From Eubacteriaceae bacterium (GTDB lineage: Bacteria; Bacillota; Clostridia; Eubacteriales; Eubacteriaceae): DNA of 64,000 nt. The position numbers were made by a program, and so were the translations under genes. Shown piece after piece: positions 10,517 through 20,295 of the stretch. The stretch is from positions 26,863 to 90,862 of the forward strand of contig JAAYJS010000020.1 in assembly GCA_012522805.1 (NCBI GenBank), read 5' to 3'. Numbering within the stretch: position 1 is the stretch's first letter; each line of letters begins with the position of its first letter. The notes beneath the pieces were generated by a model. That model searched no databases and was not told where the DNA came from. It was given only the letters and a program-made list of their open reading frames with translations.

Positions 10517-11268
10517 TCCTCGTATTAGGAGGCACCTACGATAGTCGCATGTTGGTGGAAGCTTTGTTAAAAGACGACCACCATGTGGTGTACTCATCTG
10601 TGACGCAATTCAATACAAATCTTTTGCCGGTTGACAATCGCTTAACTTTGCATATCGAGGCCATGAATGGCAGCGAAATGGAAGCTTTCATACAAAATAG
10701 GGGTATTTCCCATATAGTGGATGCCACACACCCCTATGCCGAAGAGGTATCCGTCAATGCCATCACGGCGGCGAGTACCTGCCACGTACCCTATCTGCGC
10801 TTGGAACGTCCGGGTTTGATCGAAGACGGCAGACACTTTGTCGGCTTTGATACTTATGAAGAGATGGTGGCATTTTTAGAAAAGAAGCAAGGCAATATTT
10901 TAGTAACCACCGGTAGCAGACAATTGGAATACTACCAACGGCTGAATAAAAATAGATTGACGATACGCGTGTTGCCTTCAGCGTCGGTGTTAACCAAATG
11001 CGAGGCATTGGGCTACAAACCCTCCGCCATTATAGCGATGCAAGGACCTTTTACCAAAGCGATGAATGAACTGATCATAGAGGAACGCCGAATTGCTTAT
11101 TTAACGACGAAAGACTCGGGTAATGTCGGCGGTGTGGCAGAAAAACTATCTGCTGCTAAGGACAAAGGAGTCATGGTTCTGTTTTTACGCAGACCGAAGA
11201 TCGATTATCCCAAAAAGGTTCATGCCATCGACGAAGTGATTGAGGAATTAAAGGAGAAATATGAGTAA
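10513..11268 (+). CDS. cbiJ: Precorrin-6A / cobalt-precorrin-6A reductase
   Basis: VLGGTYDSRML, IVDATHPYAEEVSVNA, YLRLERPG, ITKDSG-like TTKDSGNVGGVAEKLSAA; GTG start. Confidence 0.93.
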   Translation: MILVLGGTYDSRMLVEALLKDDHHVVYSSVTQFNTNLLPVDNRLTLHIEAMNGSEMEAFIQNRGISHIVDATHPYAEEVSVNAITAASTCHVPYLRLERPGLIEDGRHFVGFDTYEEMVAFLEKKQGNILVTTGSRQLEYYQRLNKNRLTIRVLPSASVLTKCEALGYKPSAIIAMQGPFTKAMNELIIEERRIAYLTTKDSGNVGGVAEKLSAAKDKGVMVLFLRRPKIDYPKKVHAIDEVIEELKEKYE

Positions 11269-12751
11269 AAAAATAATGTTTTTGGGAACCGGATCCTCAG
11301 TAGGAAAAAGTTTGTTAACCGCGGCATTTTGTCGGGTTCTCAGCGACAAAGGCTTAAAGGTTGCCCCCTTTAAATCTCAAAATATGTCTTTAAATTCCTA
11401 CATTACGGCAGATGGGAAAGAAATGGGCAGGGCTCAGGTTACCCAATCGGAATGTGCTCGCATTGAGCCCAGGGCAGAAATGAACCCGGTGCTCTTAAAA
11501 CCCAATTCCGATACCGGCTCTCAGGTAATCTTAAACGGCGTCCCGGAATTTAATATGGACGCCAGAGAATTTCACGCCTACAAAGCGCAGTTGAAAGAAG
11601 TTGTTGTCAAGGCCTTTCAGGATTTAGAAAAAGAGTTTGATTACATTATTATGGAAGGTGCCGGATCTCCCGCAGAAATTAACCTGAGGGAAAATGATTT
11701 GGTGAATATGGGTATGGCGGAAATGGTCGATTCTCCCGTTATTTTGATTGGAGATATCGATAAAGGCGGTGTCTTTGCTTCTCTTTACGGAACAGTCAAA
11801 CTATTGGAACCGGAGGAACAAGCTCGGATTAAAGGCTTTATCATCAATAAATTTAGAGGCGATGTCACATTGTTGGAACCCGGCATCGATACCATCGTGG
11901 AAAAACTGGGCATTCCTTGCTTAGGTGTCATGCCCTATACGCGTTTAGTCATAGACGATGAAGATTCCGTCACCGACCGTTGGACTGAAAAACCGGAGGG
12001 CGCCATCACCGTTGGTGTGGTACGCTTGCGACATATCTCGAATTTTACCGATTGCACGGTATTTGATATGTACCCGGATATTTCCGTCGAATACTATGAA
12101 AACCAAAGGCAGATGGCCCATGCCAACCCGGATTTATTGGTTATCCCCGGAAGTAAAAATACCATAGACGACGTCAAGGTATTGCGAGATAGCAAAATGG
12201 AAGGTGAGATATTACGCCTACACAAAAGCGGTGTACCGATTGTGGGTATTTGCGGCGGTTATCAAATTCTTGGCAATACAATCGAAGATCCCGCAGGGGT
12301 AGAATCAAATCTAAAAGAGATCGAAGGATTGGGATTATTGGATATCCAAACGGTTTTAGGTGATGAAAAGGTCACCATGCGACGTGCCGGCGAAATCCTC
12401 CACGATGTGATGGGAATCGACACGGCTTCTGTGGCGGTAGAGGGTTATGAAATCCATATGGGGACTACAACTTTAGGTGAAAAAGCTAAGCCCTTTAGCC
12501 GACTGGAAGACGGTAGGGAAGACGGCGCCATATCGGAAGATGGCAACGTGATGGGTACCTATCTCCATGGCATTTTCGATAACGACATTTTTAGAGAAAA
12601 ATTGATCCGGCATATCCGGGAAAAGAAAAACTTGGAGGATAACACCGTCTTTGACTACAAAGCCTTTAAAGAGAGTCAATACGATCAATTGGCACAGGCC
12701 TTTGTGGCGCATATCGATGTCGATACCCTCATCCAAATGATGGAGGGATAA
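11261..12751 (+). CDS. cbiP: Cobyric acid synthase
   Basis: MFLGTGSSVGKSLLTAAFCRVL, APFKSQNMSLNSY, MEGAGSPAEINLRENDLVNMGMA, VGICGGYQILG, GTYLHGIFDND. Confidence 0.96.
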   Translation: MSKKIMFLGTGSSVGKSLLTAAFCRVLSDKGLKVAPFKSQNMSLNSYITADGKEMGRAQVTQSECARIEPRAEMNPVLLKPNSDTGSQVILNGVPEFNMDAREFHAYKAQLKEVVVKAFQDLEKEFDYIIMEGAGSPAEINLRENDLVNMGMAEMVDSPVILIGDIDKGGVFASLYGTVKLLEPEEQARIKGFIINKFRGDVTLLEPGIDTIVEKLGIPCLGVMPYTRLVIDDEDSVTDRWTEKPEGAITVGVVRLRHISNFTDCTVFDMYPDISVEYYENQRQMAHANPDLLVIPGSKNTIDDVKVLRDSKMEGEILRLHKSGVPIVGICGGYQILGNTIEDPAGVESNLKEIEGLGLLDIQTVLGDEKVTMRRAGEILHDVMGIDTASVAVEGYEIHMGTTTLGEKAKPFSRLEDGREDGAISEDGNVMGTYLHGIFDNDIFREKLIRHIREKKNLEDNTVFDYKAFKESQYDQLAQAFVAHIDVDTLIQMMEG

Positions 12752-12752
12752 A

Positions 12753-13760
12753 ATGGTATTTCACGTCAGTCCGGAACTGTGGTTATCAATGGTTGTCATG
12801 GCGGTAGTCGTCGATTGGATTGTCGGCGACCCCCCTCATTTACCCCATCCCATCGTTGCCATCGGAAAACTAATCGGATTCTTGACAAGAGTATTAAACA
12901 AAGGCAACAACCGTCAGTTTAAAGGCTTAGTGATGTGGTTGGTGGTTATTTTTATAAGCGGTTTGACGATGCTGGCCATTCAATGGTTGGCATATGTCGT
13001 ACATCGTTGGGTTTTCATTGCCATATCCGTTTATTTATTGGCCACTACTTTGGCTTCCACATGCTTAAAGCAAGAGGTTCTGAAAGTTTCCAACGCTTTA
13101 AAGGAAAACAACCTGAACAAAGCTAGAAAGCTTTTGAGCTATTTGGTGGGTCGAGATACAGAACAGCTCAACCAAGAGGAAATTGTCAAGGCGACTGTAG
13201 AAACCACAGCGGAAAACACGGTGGATGGCGTATTAGCACCATTGTTTTACATGTTCGTCGGTGTCTTTTTCTCTCACTTTAATGAATTTTTAAACCCTTT
13301 GGTCATGGCTATGGTTTACAAAGCAGTTAACACCATGGACTCTATGGTCGGTTATATCCATGAACCCTATACCGAATTCGGTTATTTTCCGGCGATTTTA
13401 GACGATGTCTTTAATTATCCGATTGCCCGAATTGGATCTATCTTCATGTTGATCGGCGGCTTTTTGTTGGGACACGACATTCAATATGCTTGGAAGATCT
13501 TCACGAGGGATTCTAAAAACCATCGAAGTCCCAATGCAGGTTTTCCGGAAGCGGCTGTGGCAGGTTTGCTCCAAATACGCTTAGGGGGTAGCAGCACCTA
13601 CTTTGGTCATATCTCCCATAAGCCCACCATTGGCGACGAGAAAAACCCCTTGGTGTATCAGAATATAGAAAGCGCTGCAGAAATGATATCTTCAGCGGAA
13701 ACGGTGATGTTGGTATTGGTCGTAGCGGCCTTTGCTATCATCTCCTATGTGCTTGCATAA
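12753..13760 (+). CDS. cbiB: Adenosylcobinamide-phosphate synthase
   Basis: VVDWIVGDPPHLPHPIVAIGKLIGFL; VGRDTEQLNQEEIVKATVETTAENTVDGVLAPLFY; MVYKAVNTMDSMVGY. Confidence 0.95.
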   Translation: MVFHVSPELWLSMVVMAVVVDWIVGDPPHLPHPIVAIGKLIGFLTRVLNKGNNRQFKGLVMWLVVIFISGLTMLAIQWLAYVVHRWVFIAISVYLLATTLASTCLKQEVLKVSNALKENNLNKARKLLSYLVGRDTEQLNQEEIVKATVETTAENTVDGVLAPLFYMFVGVFFSHFNEFLNPLVMAMVYKAVNTMDSMVGYIHEPYTEFGYFPAILDDVFNYPIARIGSIFMLIGGFLLGHDIQYAWKIFTRDSKNHRSPNAGFPEAAVAGLLQIRLGGSSTYFGHISHKPTIGDEKNPLVYQNIESAAEMISSAETVMLVLVVAAFAIISYVLA

Positions 13761-13769
13761 GGAGGGCTT

Positions 13770-14828
13770 ATGAATCAGCACGGTGGTTATACCGGTGACA
13801 ATAAAAACATTTTAGATTTCAGCATCAACATCAACCCCTTGGGTATGCCTCAAACCATACGGCAAGCATTGCACTCTGCATTGGACGAGGTGGATATATA
13901 TCCGGAAATTGATGGCAAATCTGCCAAGCATGCCTTGGCTCAAGCACTGGGCTGCTATGAAAACCAATTAATTTTGGGTAATGGCGCTTCAGAACTCATT
14001 TATTTATTTCCTAGAAGTATCACGCCGGGCAAAGCACTGATCCTCTCTCCGACTTTTAACGAATACAAACGCGCTCTGACACTCAACAATTGGACTTATA
14101 CACCCTTTTATCTGAAAAAAGAAAATGGTTTTCGTATAGAAGTTGAAGAGCTCGTCAAAGCTTACGAGAGCCATCGGCCGGACGTCGTATACATTTGCAA
14201 CCCTAACAACCCCACCGGTACTTTATATAGCTTGGAAGTAATGAAAAAATTGATCGGCAGTTTGCCCGACAGTGTCTTGTGGTTTATCGATGAATCCTTC
14301 ATTGAATTCACCGAGGAAGAAAGTTGCGATCAATTGGTGCGGGACGGCTGGAAAAATATTTTTATTCTCCGGTCTTTGACCAAGTTTTTTGCACTTCCGG
14401 GTTTGAGGTTGGGTTATGCCATCGCATCGAAGGCAATGATCACAAAACTAAACCGTTACAAAGAACCTTGGACTATCAACACCTTGGCTCTGGTTGCAGC
14501 GGAAAAAATTTATGACGATTCGGAGTATATCCAAAAAACAAGAGACTACATTCGAAAAGAACGTCAAAGAGTGTTCAGAGAATTTCAGAATATTAACGGA
14601 ATTATACCATATCCCAGCGGGGCAGATTTCCATTTAATTGCCTTGGAAAACAACAACACGGATTGGTTGTTGAAAGCTCTCAACGAAAAAAACATCCACA
14701 TTCGAACCTGCGAGGACTTTCATGGCTTAGAAGGCACGCATTTTCGCGTTGCTATCAAAAGTATCGAAGACAACAATCGCTTAATCAAAGCATTAAGGGA
14801 AGTTATGGAGGCATCCCATGAAGCCTAA
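13770..14828 (+). CDS. cobD: Threonine-phosphate decarboxylase-type PLP enzyme (CobD)
   Basis: LDFSININPLGMP, GNGASELIYLFPR, CNPNNPTG, SLTKFFALPGLRLGYAI; cobalamin operon context. Confidence 0.9.
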   Translation: MNQHGGYTGDNKNILDFSININPLGMPQTIRQALHSALDEVDIYPEIDGKSAKHALAQALGCYENQLILGNGASELIYLFPRSITPGKALILSPTFNEYKRALTLNNWTYTPFYLKKENGFRIEVEELVKAYESHRPDVVYICNPNNPTGTLYSLEVMKKLIGSLPDSVLWFIDESFIEFTEEESCDQLVRDGWKNIFILRSLTKFFALPGLRLGYAIASKAMITKLNRYKEPWTINTLALVAAEKIYDDSEYIQKTRDYIRKERQRVFREFQNINGIIPYPSGADFHLIALENNNTDWLLKALNEKNIHIRTCEDFHGLEGTHFRVAIKSIEDNNRLIKALREVMEASHEA

Positions 14829-15381
14829 TCAAGAAATCATCCTCATCACCGGTGGTGCTAGAAGTGGCAAAAGCACCTATGCGGAAAAAATCGTCGCGGA
14901 AAGTCCGGAGCCGGTGGTGTACATCGCCACGGCGATTCCCTTTGATGAAGGGATGAAGGACCGAATCAAAAAACATAGGGAACAACGCCCGTCGCACTGG
15001 CAAACCATCGAGCGATACAAAGACTTTGAAAAACTGAGGGACGATCCTCATTTTTCTAAAGCGGAAACGGTTTTATTGGACTGCCTAACGGTGATGATCA
15101 CCAACAACATGATCGATGAACCTGTGGATTACGATTTGTGCCATATAGACGAAGTCAATCGTATTGAAACTAAAATTAAAAAACAGGTGACCACCCTATT
15201 GGATATGTGCAAAAATAAAAAGCTGGTTGTCGTTACCAACGAAGTTGGTATGGGATTGGTACCGGCTTATCGACTGGGCAATTATTTTAGAGATATCTCA
15301 GGTCGGATGAATGCTTTGGTCGCTCAAAAAGCCGATGAGGTCTATTTGGTCGTTTGCGGAATACCGCAAAAAATAAAATAA
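14818..15381 (+). CDS. cobU: Adenosylcobinamide kinase / adenosylcobinamide-phosphate guanylyltransferase
   Basis: ILITGGARSGKSTYAE P-loop, KHREQRPSHWQTIE, VTNEVGMGLVPAYRLGNYFRDISGRMNALVAQKADEVYLVVCGIP. Confidence 0.95.
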   Translation: MKPNQEIILITGGARSGKSTYAEKIVAESPEPVVYIATAIPFDEGMKDRIKKHREQRPSHWQTIERYKDFEKLRDDPHFSKAETVLLDCLTVMITNNMIDEPVDYDLCHIDEVNRIETKIKKQVTTLLDMCKNKKLVVVTNEVGMGLVPAYRLGNYFRDISGRMNALVAQKADEVYLVVCGIPQKIK

Positions 15382-15440
15382 TTGACAAAAAAACAGGATA
15401 TGAGATACTCGTATTTATAATCTGTAAATGAGGAGTAAAG

Positions 15441-15947
15441 ATGAAATTATCCCAATTGTGGAAAACAGAAGTAGAAAAACATAACGACGGCGCTGATGGC
15501 CAGTATCAGTTTTGGCAAAACTATTGTGATAGCGAGAAAAAGATCTATCGGGATATTTTAGCTGAGAAAAACAACCATATCACTGTTGTTCCGAAGGATT
15601 TGGCTGCACGTTACGATATGCCGCTTGCTTGGATAGGTGGATTTTTAGAAGGCATCGAAGAAAGTCTCGATAATAAAATCGCAGCTCCTGAAGATATTTC
15701 CGAGGAAACATCCGTCGAATTAGATATAAACTTTGAGAAATTATACAAGAATATGCTAGCAGTCCCGGCAGACTGGTTGTACAATTTGGAAGAATGGAAC
15801 GGCATTTTTTCTACAGAGGATAGAGAGCGCTTTACCAAAGAATACAAACAATCTAAAACCTACGTAAGGGAAAATAAAGTTGGACGTAACGACCCATGCC
15901 CCTGTGGTAGTGGAAAAAAATATAAAAAATGTTGTGGAAAAAATTAA
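15441..15947 (+). CDS. SEC-C motif (zinc-binding) protein of unknown function
   Basis: C-terminal [22 protein letters not shown]; remainder not recognised. Confidence 0.8.
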   Translation: MKLSQLWKTEVEKHNDGADGQYQFWQNYCDSEKKIYRDILAEKNNHITVVPKDLAARYDMPLAWIGGFLEGIEESLDNKIAAPEDISEETSVELDINFEKLYKNMLAVPADWLYNLEEWNGIFSTEDRERFTKEYKQSKTYVRENKVGRNDPCPCGSGKKYKKCCGKN

Positions 15948-15949
15948 AA

Positions 15950-15984
15950 AGAGAAGACAAATATCATATTTGTCTTCTCTTCTT
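15950..15984 (+). terminator. Intrinsic terminator after SEC-C gene
   Basis: 14-bp perfect stem agagaagacaaata / tatttgtcttctct, 3-nt loop. Confidence 0.8.
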
Positions 15985-16115
15985 AGTTTTCACTGCTCCT
16001 ATACGTGACGCATAAATTTGTTAAGGATTGGGTACGAATGTAAAGCTAGGTTTAGTTGCAAAGACCACCAACAAATGATCTTTCGTTTTCGATCTTCAAA
16101 ATGACGATTATAAAC

Positions 16116-16565
16116 CTACAATTTTAGGTTTATTCCCGAAATATAATTTAATAGCAAATTCTCAAATGTTTGGTTATCCTTTTCTTTTCTTTTTTTGAGA
16201 CCTTTTGCGATACCTTGCTTCCGATCTTCGATTTCTAAATGTCGTTCATACAGCAAATAGTCGATACCGGCAAGATTCATAATATAGCCGTCGGGATGTA
16301 AAACCGCGGTAACCTTATCGACAATCTTCTTGGCTAAAGGGATATGGGATGTCACCACAAGATCATGTAATCCTGCCATTTCCAATAGCTTTTTATTGAT
16401 GGTTCCGGGTTCCAAAACGGTTCTTTTTAAAACACCGTCGTCCACGTCGTCCAATGAATCAATGGGGTTTAACAAAAGCACTTCGATGTGGTGCAGTTCG
16501 CCTAAACGATGGCACAAATTTTTAATACCGGAAGGGCAATGTTCGCCATCAATCAATATTCTCAT
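16116..16565 (-). CDS. YaiI/YqxD-type (UPF0178/DUF188) protein
   Basis: MRILIDGEHCPSGIK, DLVVTSHIPLAKKIVDKVTAVLHPDGYIMNLAGIDYLLYERH resembles YqxD core (ADACPV ... DIPLA ... G..Y...NI). Confidence 0.7.
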   Translation of the reverse strand: MRILIDGEHCPSGIKNLCHRLGELHHIEVLLLNPIDSLDDVDDGVLKRTVLEPGTINKKLLEMAGLHDLVVTSHIPLAKKIVDKVTAVLHPDGYIMNLAGIDYLLYERHLEIEDRKQGIAKGLKKRKEKDNQTFENLLLNYISGINLKL

Positions 16566-17080
16566 CTCAAATTCTCCTCAATTAGTAAGTGGTGTCTTTT
16601 AAAAGCTAGTCGTCGCTACTCATCTTATCATAAAGAGACCTCAGTACAAATTAATGGTTAAAAAAACACAATTTGTGCAGAAAACTAATTGAATGGTGGT
16701 TTAAAATAGGTGACGAAGGCGGGGGGATAGCTATGGTATTAAGAAGATAACGGTTAATTTCTATTTGAGATGATCCAAGCGATTGGCGAGAAAGTAACGG
16801 CGGATCTTTTGCTAAAAAATCAACTCATCTTAAGATGAACACCCTTCACCTTAAGGAGAGAACTCGTAGACAATCACAGTATCCGAATGAAACGGAAAAG
16901 AGGTAAGTGGCACTGGATTAGATACGATTAATGGCTCAAGCAACTTGAACACAGCGTCGAATCAACGCGTCAGGTGCAGAAATTTTATATTTAAGCTTTG
17001 AGTATAAAAAGGTATGTCGATCAGAAAAATATGCCAGACTAATGAAGTTTGCTACAGCCAAAGGATTGATTAAAAAATAT

Positions 17081-17109
17081 TTGACAAAGCGCGGTTAAGT
17101 TTGTATAAT
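17081..17109 (+). promoter_or_regulatory. Consensus sigma70/sigmaA promoter for tRNA-Ser
   Basis: TTGACA (17081-17086), 17-bp spacer, TATAAT (17104-17109). Confidence 0.85.
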
Positions 17110-17150
17110 GTATGAGTATGTAAAAATATCAATTCATTGATAGAGGACGC

Positions 17151-17240
17151 GGAGAGATGACCGAGCGGCTGAAGGTGCACGCCTGGAAAGCGTGTGTACG
17201 CGAGAGTGTACCGAGGGTTCAAATCCCTCTCTCTCCGCCA
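17151..17240 (+). tRNA. tRNA-Ser(GGA), CCA encoded
   Basis: Acceptor GGAGAGA/TCTCTCC + G + CCA; anticodon loop ctGGAaa; long variable arm; GGTTCAAATCC T-arm. Confidence 0.95.
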
Positions 17241-17269
17241 TTTTTTTACACATTTTTAGTCGATATAAT

Positions 17270-17540
17270 TGGTCGCACTAGACGGAGAGATAGCGGTGCT
17301 CTGTAACCTGCAATCCGCTATAGCAGGGTTGAATTCCTCAAAAAGGGTGGTTGATTCTGGGTCTGCCATCGGAAAGTGGTGTTGACGACCGGACCCTACG
17401 CAACAGAACCTCGGGAACCCCGTCAGGTCAGGAATGAAGCAGCGGTAACCGGGACATTCTGTGTGCCGAAGGACTCTCTGGTAAGAGCTAACTATCGGTG
17501 TAACGCCGGAAGAGGTCATTCGATGCGAGGTGTGCGACTT
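17270..17540 (+). ncRNA. ffs: SRP RNA (large bacterial 4.5S/6S-type, ffs/scr)
   Basis: Conserved domain IV core cgtcaggtcaggaatgaagcagcggtaa at ~17421-17447 within a ~270 nt structured non-coding region; exact ends uncertain. Confidence 0.88.
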
Positions 17541-17573
17541 GAGTGTTGACTAAGATATGAGAAATATAAATTC

Positions 17574-17626
17574 AAAGAGGGACATCTTGAGAATATTCAA
17601 AATATTCTCAAGATGTCCCTCTTTTT
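17574..17626 (+). terminator. Strong intrinsic terminator downstream of SRP RNA
   Basis: 24-bp perfect stem aaagagggacatcttgagaatatt / aatattctcaagatgtccctcttt, 3-nt loop, T-run. Confidence 0.9.
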
Positions 17627-17838
17627 TAATTTACATGAGCTATGATCTTAAACAAAGTCTGCCAAGGGGCCAAAAGAAGAGTACAACCACAGGCAATGAG
17701 AAAAAATTGTACAAATAGCTCGAGATATGGGCTAACTTTATCCAGCATTAGGTATATATTCTACATTGTCAATTCATTGACAGATCAAAATGTAAGTGAT
17801 ACAATTACAGAACAATTATAATCTGAAGGAGAAATATA

Positions 17839-18168
17839 ATGAAGATTAACATGGATAAGGCGATTGTCGAATTTATTCCTGAAACAGAAGTAGAGACGGC
17901 AGAACTAGAGGCATTGTGGATAAAGATAGCCAATTGTGTCGGAGACGACAAAAAACTTTCACCGATCGGGGTGTATATACCCAGTGAGAAAAACGTTGCA
18001 CGCTTTCACATCGGTGGATTATCTGAAGTCGAAGCCAACGCTGTTCCTGAATTACGAGCACCCTTTGACTGCACCGTTTACTGCTTAACTTGCAACAAAA
18101 TGCAAAAAGTAGCTAAAGGTGACTTGGTGCCGATTTGCTGCGGCAAAGTTATGGAAATCATGGATTAA
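17839..18168 (+). CDS. Small protein with C-terminal desulforedoxin-like metal site; function unknown
   Basis: C-terminus YCLTCNKMQKVAKGDLVPICCGKVM resembles desulforedoxin C-x2-C-x(n)-CCG-x2-M; N-terminal part not recognised; ggagaaatataATG RBS. Confidence 0.6.
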   Translation: MKINMDKAIVEFIPETEVETAELEALWIKIANCVGDDKKLSPIGVYIPSEKNVARFHIGGLSEVEANAVPELRAPFDCTVYCLTCNKMQKVAKGDLVPICCGKVMEIMD

Positions 18169-18199
18169 TCATACTGAGTTAAAGGATAAAACTCAATGG

Positions 18200-18238
18200 A
18201 CTCTACCGTCATGATAAATATGGTGGTAGAGTTTTTTC
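18200..18238 (+). terminator. Probable intrinsic terminator
   Basis: actctacc ... ggtagagt stem followed by tttttt. Confidence 0.7.
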
Positions 18239-18417
18239 TTTTCTCTTCGAGTTTTCGTATTGACGAACCGATTGATGGTTTGATTGCTAGTTGTTTCATA
18301 TCGTTCAAAACACTACCATAGTATTTAATTTTATTGTTGCTATTTATGTTTTGAAAGTTAACTGAAACAAAAAAAGTATAGAACTAATTTTTTATTTTAT
18401 TTCAATAATATTCTATT

Positions 18418-18675
18418 TTAATTGCATTTACAAAGAAAAGTGATGTTTTTGGTTTTGTAATGACTATCTAGCAAATTAATGATCAAGACGTCAGTTGTCT
18501 CAATTAGGAGAATGCTCCCATAACTGCTACTAATCATCCAAACACTTCTCTTATCACCTAGAAAAGTATTTATATTTTTTAACACTAACGGATAGAATCT
18601 TTGTAGTGTTCTTAGCAATTTTTGATCCGAATTTTTTATTTTATCATCTCTAGCTCTAGCCTTCTTGATATATTA
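18418..18675 (-). pseudogene. Possible remnant of a GAF-domain N-terminal region of a sigma54-type or similar regulator
   Basis: Minus-strand frame reads KKARARDDKIKNSDQKLLRTLQRFYPLVLKNINTFLGDKRSVWMISSSYGSILLIETTDVLIINLLDSH then stops; resembles the N-terminal sensor region of activators but no ATPase/HTH follows. Confidence 0.35.
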
Positions 18676-18751
18676 CTGATAAATTAATTGGTTGGAACTG
18701 TAGCTTTATTATTATTTGAGTCTACAAAATAAAAATGCGTTAATCATTTTT

Positions 18752-20191
18752 TTAGAGATATGGTTCTGAACGTTCTAACAGAGATTTAAACTTACTTATC
18801 ACCCATTTTTTATCTTTCTGTATTAATGGTATTTTTGTCCATAATTTTTCAAAGTATTGGTATAGAACAAAAACGGCAGTTGGATCTTCTACATACAATC
18901 CATAATAGTCTTTATCTAAATAGTTAAAGCTTGAAGCAAATGCATATTGGTTATTCTCCACCACAAACACAACATTTTTGGCAACAATCTTAGGTATTTT
19001 ACCTAAAAGAGTGACTTCAAAACAAGAGTTTGTTTCAAGTAGATTGATTATTTGAAAAATTTCATCACAAATCACTTTTAAGGTCACTGAAGAACTTTTG
19101 TGAGTAGTAATACTCTTACAAAGCATACTGATTAAATATTCAGTTTTATGCAAATCATAAATTAATCGTAGATTGAAAGATCTTTCATCGCGATTCATAG
19201 ATGTCTTTGCCTGATCATTATTGTTGGTTATGGTGTTTGAAATGAAAGAAAATGGATGTGGACTAAAAAAATAAACCGTCTCTTTAGACATAAGTTTTTG
19301 TCTAATATAATCTTCTAACTCATGAATATTTTCAAAATATAGATGGGTATAAATAGGAAGGCTTTTATTTTCTAGTGTTTCGTATAATTGCTGGTAATAG
19401 TTTACAGTCCGTATATCTGTATGATATTCAGCATATCTTTGTATAGGAAGAGCCTCATTGTACTGACAAATCAAGGCAGCTTTATTCTTTATGATTAGAA
19501 TGTCTGAAAAGTTTGTTGGTACTTGATAGGGTGGCAAATAAAAAGTTTTAACTCGGTGATTTAAATTAAGCTCAATATCACGCTCAAAAATATTGATTAA
19601 AGTATCGTGTTTTGCATTGAAAGTATGTATGATATGTAATTGATGATTTTTCAAGATTTCTGTTAAAAGTAATCTTCTTCTTTCTTGAAAATTTGTTTTG
19701 CTTTTTTTCCAAGAATCTTCTTCAAAATCATAGATCAAGAAGATTTGATTTGGAGGTAGTGACTTTAAGTATTCTAAAATCCTCACTACGGCTTTTTCAC
19801 GGCCGCTATCATAATAATAAATAGAAATCTGAGCTCTGTAGCTATTACAATCTAACGTACTATTAGAAGTACCTTCAGATATGAACTCATTAGTTAACCA
19901 TTTTTTCAATAAAATGTAAAGTTGATGAGAAGTAAGATTCTCAAAATTTGTAGATATGGATTGATCAGTTAACAATGCTTTAATTTTCTGATAACTATTT
20001 TTCTCATCAATTTTCATGTAGTATTCGCAAATCAAATCAGCGTAAACAGAATCTGCTTTAAGTAATCGTTTATTATTGCGCCATTTACTCACAAGAGATG
20101 CGCTTATATGCAGAACTTCGGTCAAATCTTTGATGCGTGAGTTAAAACATTCCATGAGTAAGTATAGATTTGAGTGTTTCAATTGATTCAT
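18752..20191 (-). CDS. Long HTH (XRE-like) transcriptional regulator, 479 aa
   Basis: N-terminal HTH-like segment IKDLTEVLHISASLVSKWRNNKRLLKADS; remainder unassigned; divergent from UroD operon. Confidence 0.65.
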   Translation of the reverse strand: MNQLKHSNLYLLMECFNSRIKDLTEVLHISASLVSKWRNNKRLLKADSVYADLICEYYMKIDEKNSYQKIKALLTDQSISTNFENLTSHQLYILLKKWLTNEFISEGTSNSTLDCNSYRAQISIYYYDSGREKAVVRILEYLKSLPPNQIFLIYDFEEDSWKKSKTNFQERRRLLLTEILKNHQLHIIHTFNAKHDTLINIFERDIELNLNHRVKTFYLPPYQVPTNFSDILIIKNKAALICQYNEALPIQRYAEYHTDIRTVNYYQQLYETLENKSLPIYTHLYFENIHELEDYIRQKLMSKETVYFFSPHPFSFISNTITNNNDQAKTSMNRDERSFNLRLIYDLHKTEYLISMLCKSITTHKSSSVTLKVICDEIFQIINLLETNSCFEVTLLGKIPKIVAKNVVFVVENNQYAFASSFNYLDKDYYGLYVEDPTAVFVLYQYFEKLWTKIPLIQKDKKWVISKFKSLLERSEPYL

Positions 20192-20236
20192 AAATAATTT
20201 TCTTTCAAAAATTTATCAGAAGAAACTGAGTGTTTT

Positions 20237-20265
20237 ATTTTATCAGCTGTAAAATTATTTGTCAA
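20237..20265 (-). promoter_or_regulatory. Putative promoter of the HTH regulator gene
   Basis: Minus strand TTGACA (20265-20260), 17-bp spacer, TAAAAT (20242-20237). Confidence 0.6.
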
Positions 20266-20295
20266 ATTGTATTTATGACAAAGAAGTATAAATCA

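Noticed and set aside
1-15400. Cobalamin riboswitch
   Set aside because: The operon's 5' end is outside the window and intergenic gaps are too short; nothing resembling a B12 box was identified
17256-17519. 87-aa minus-strand ORF
   Set aside because: Lies wholly within the SRP RNA gene; a by-product of RNA sequence
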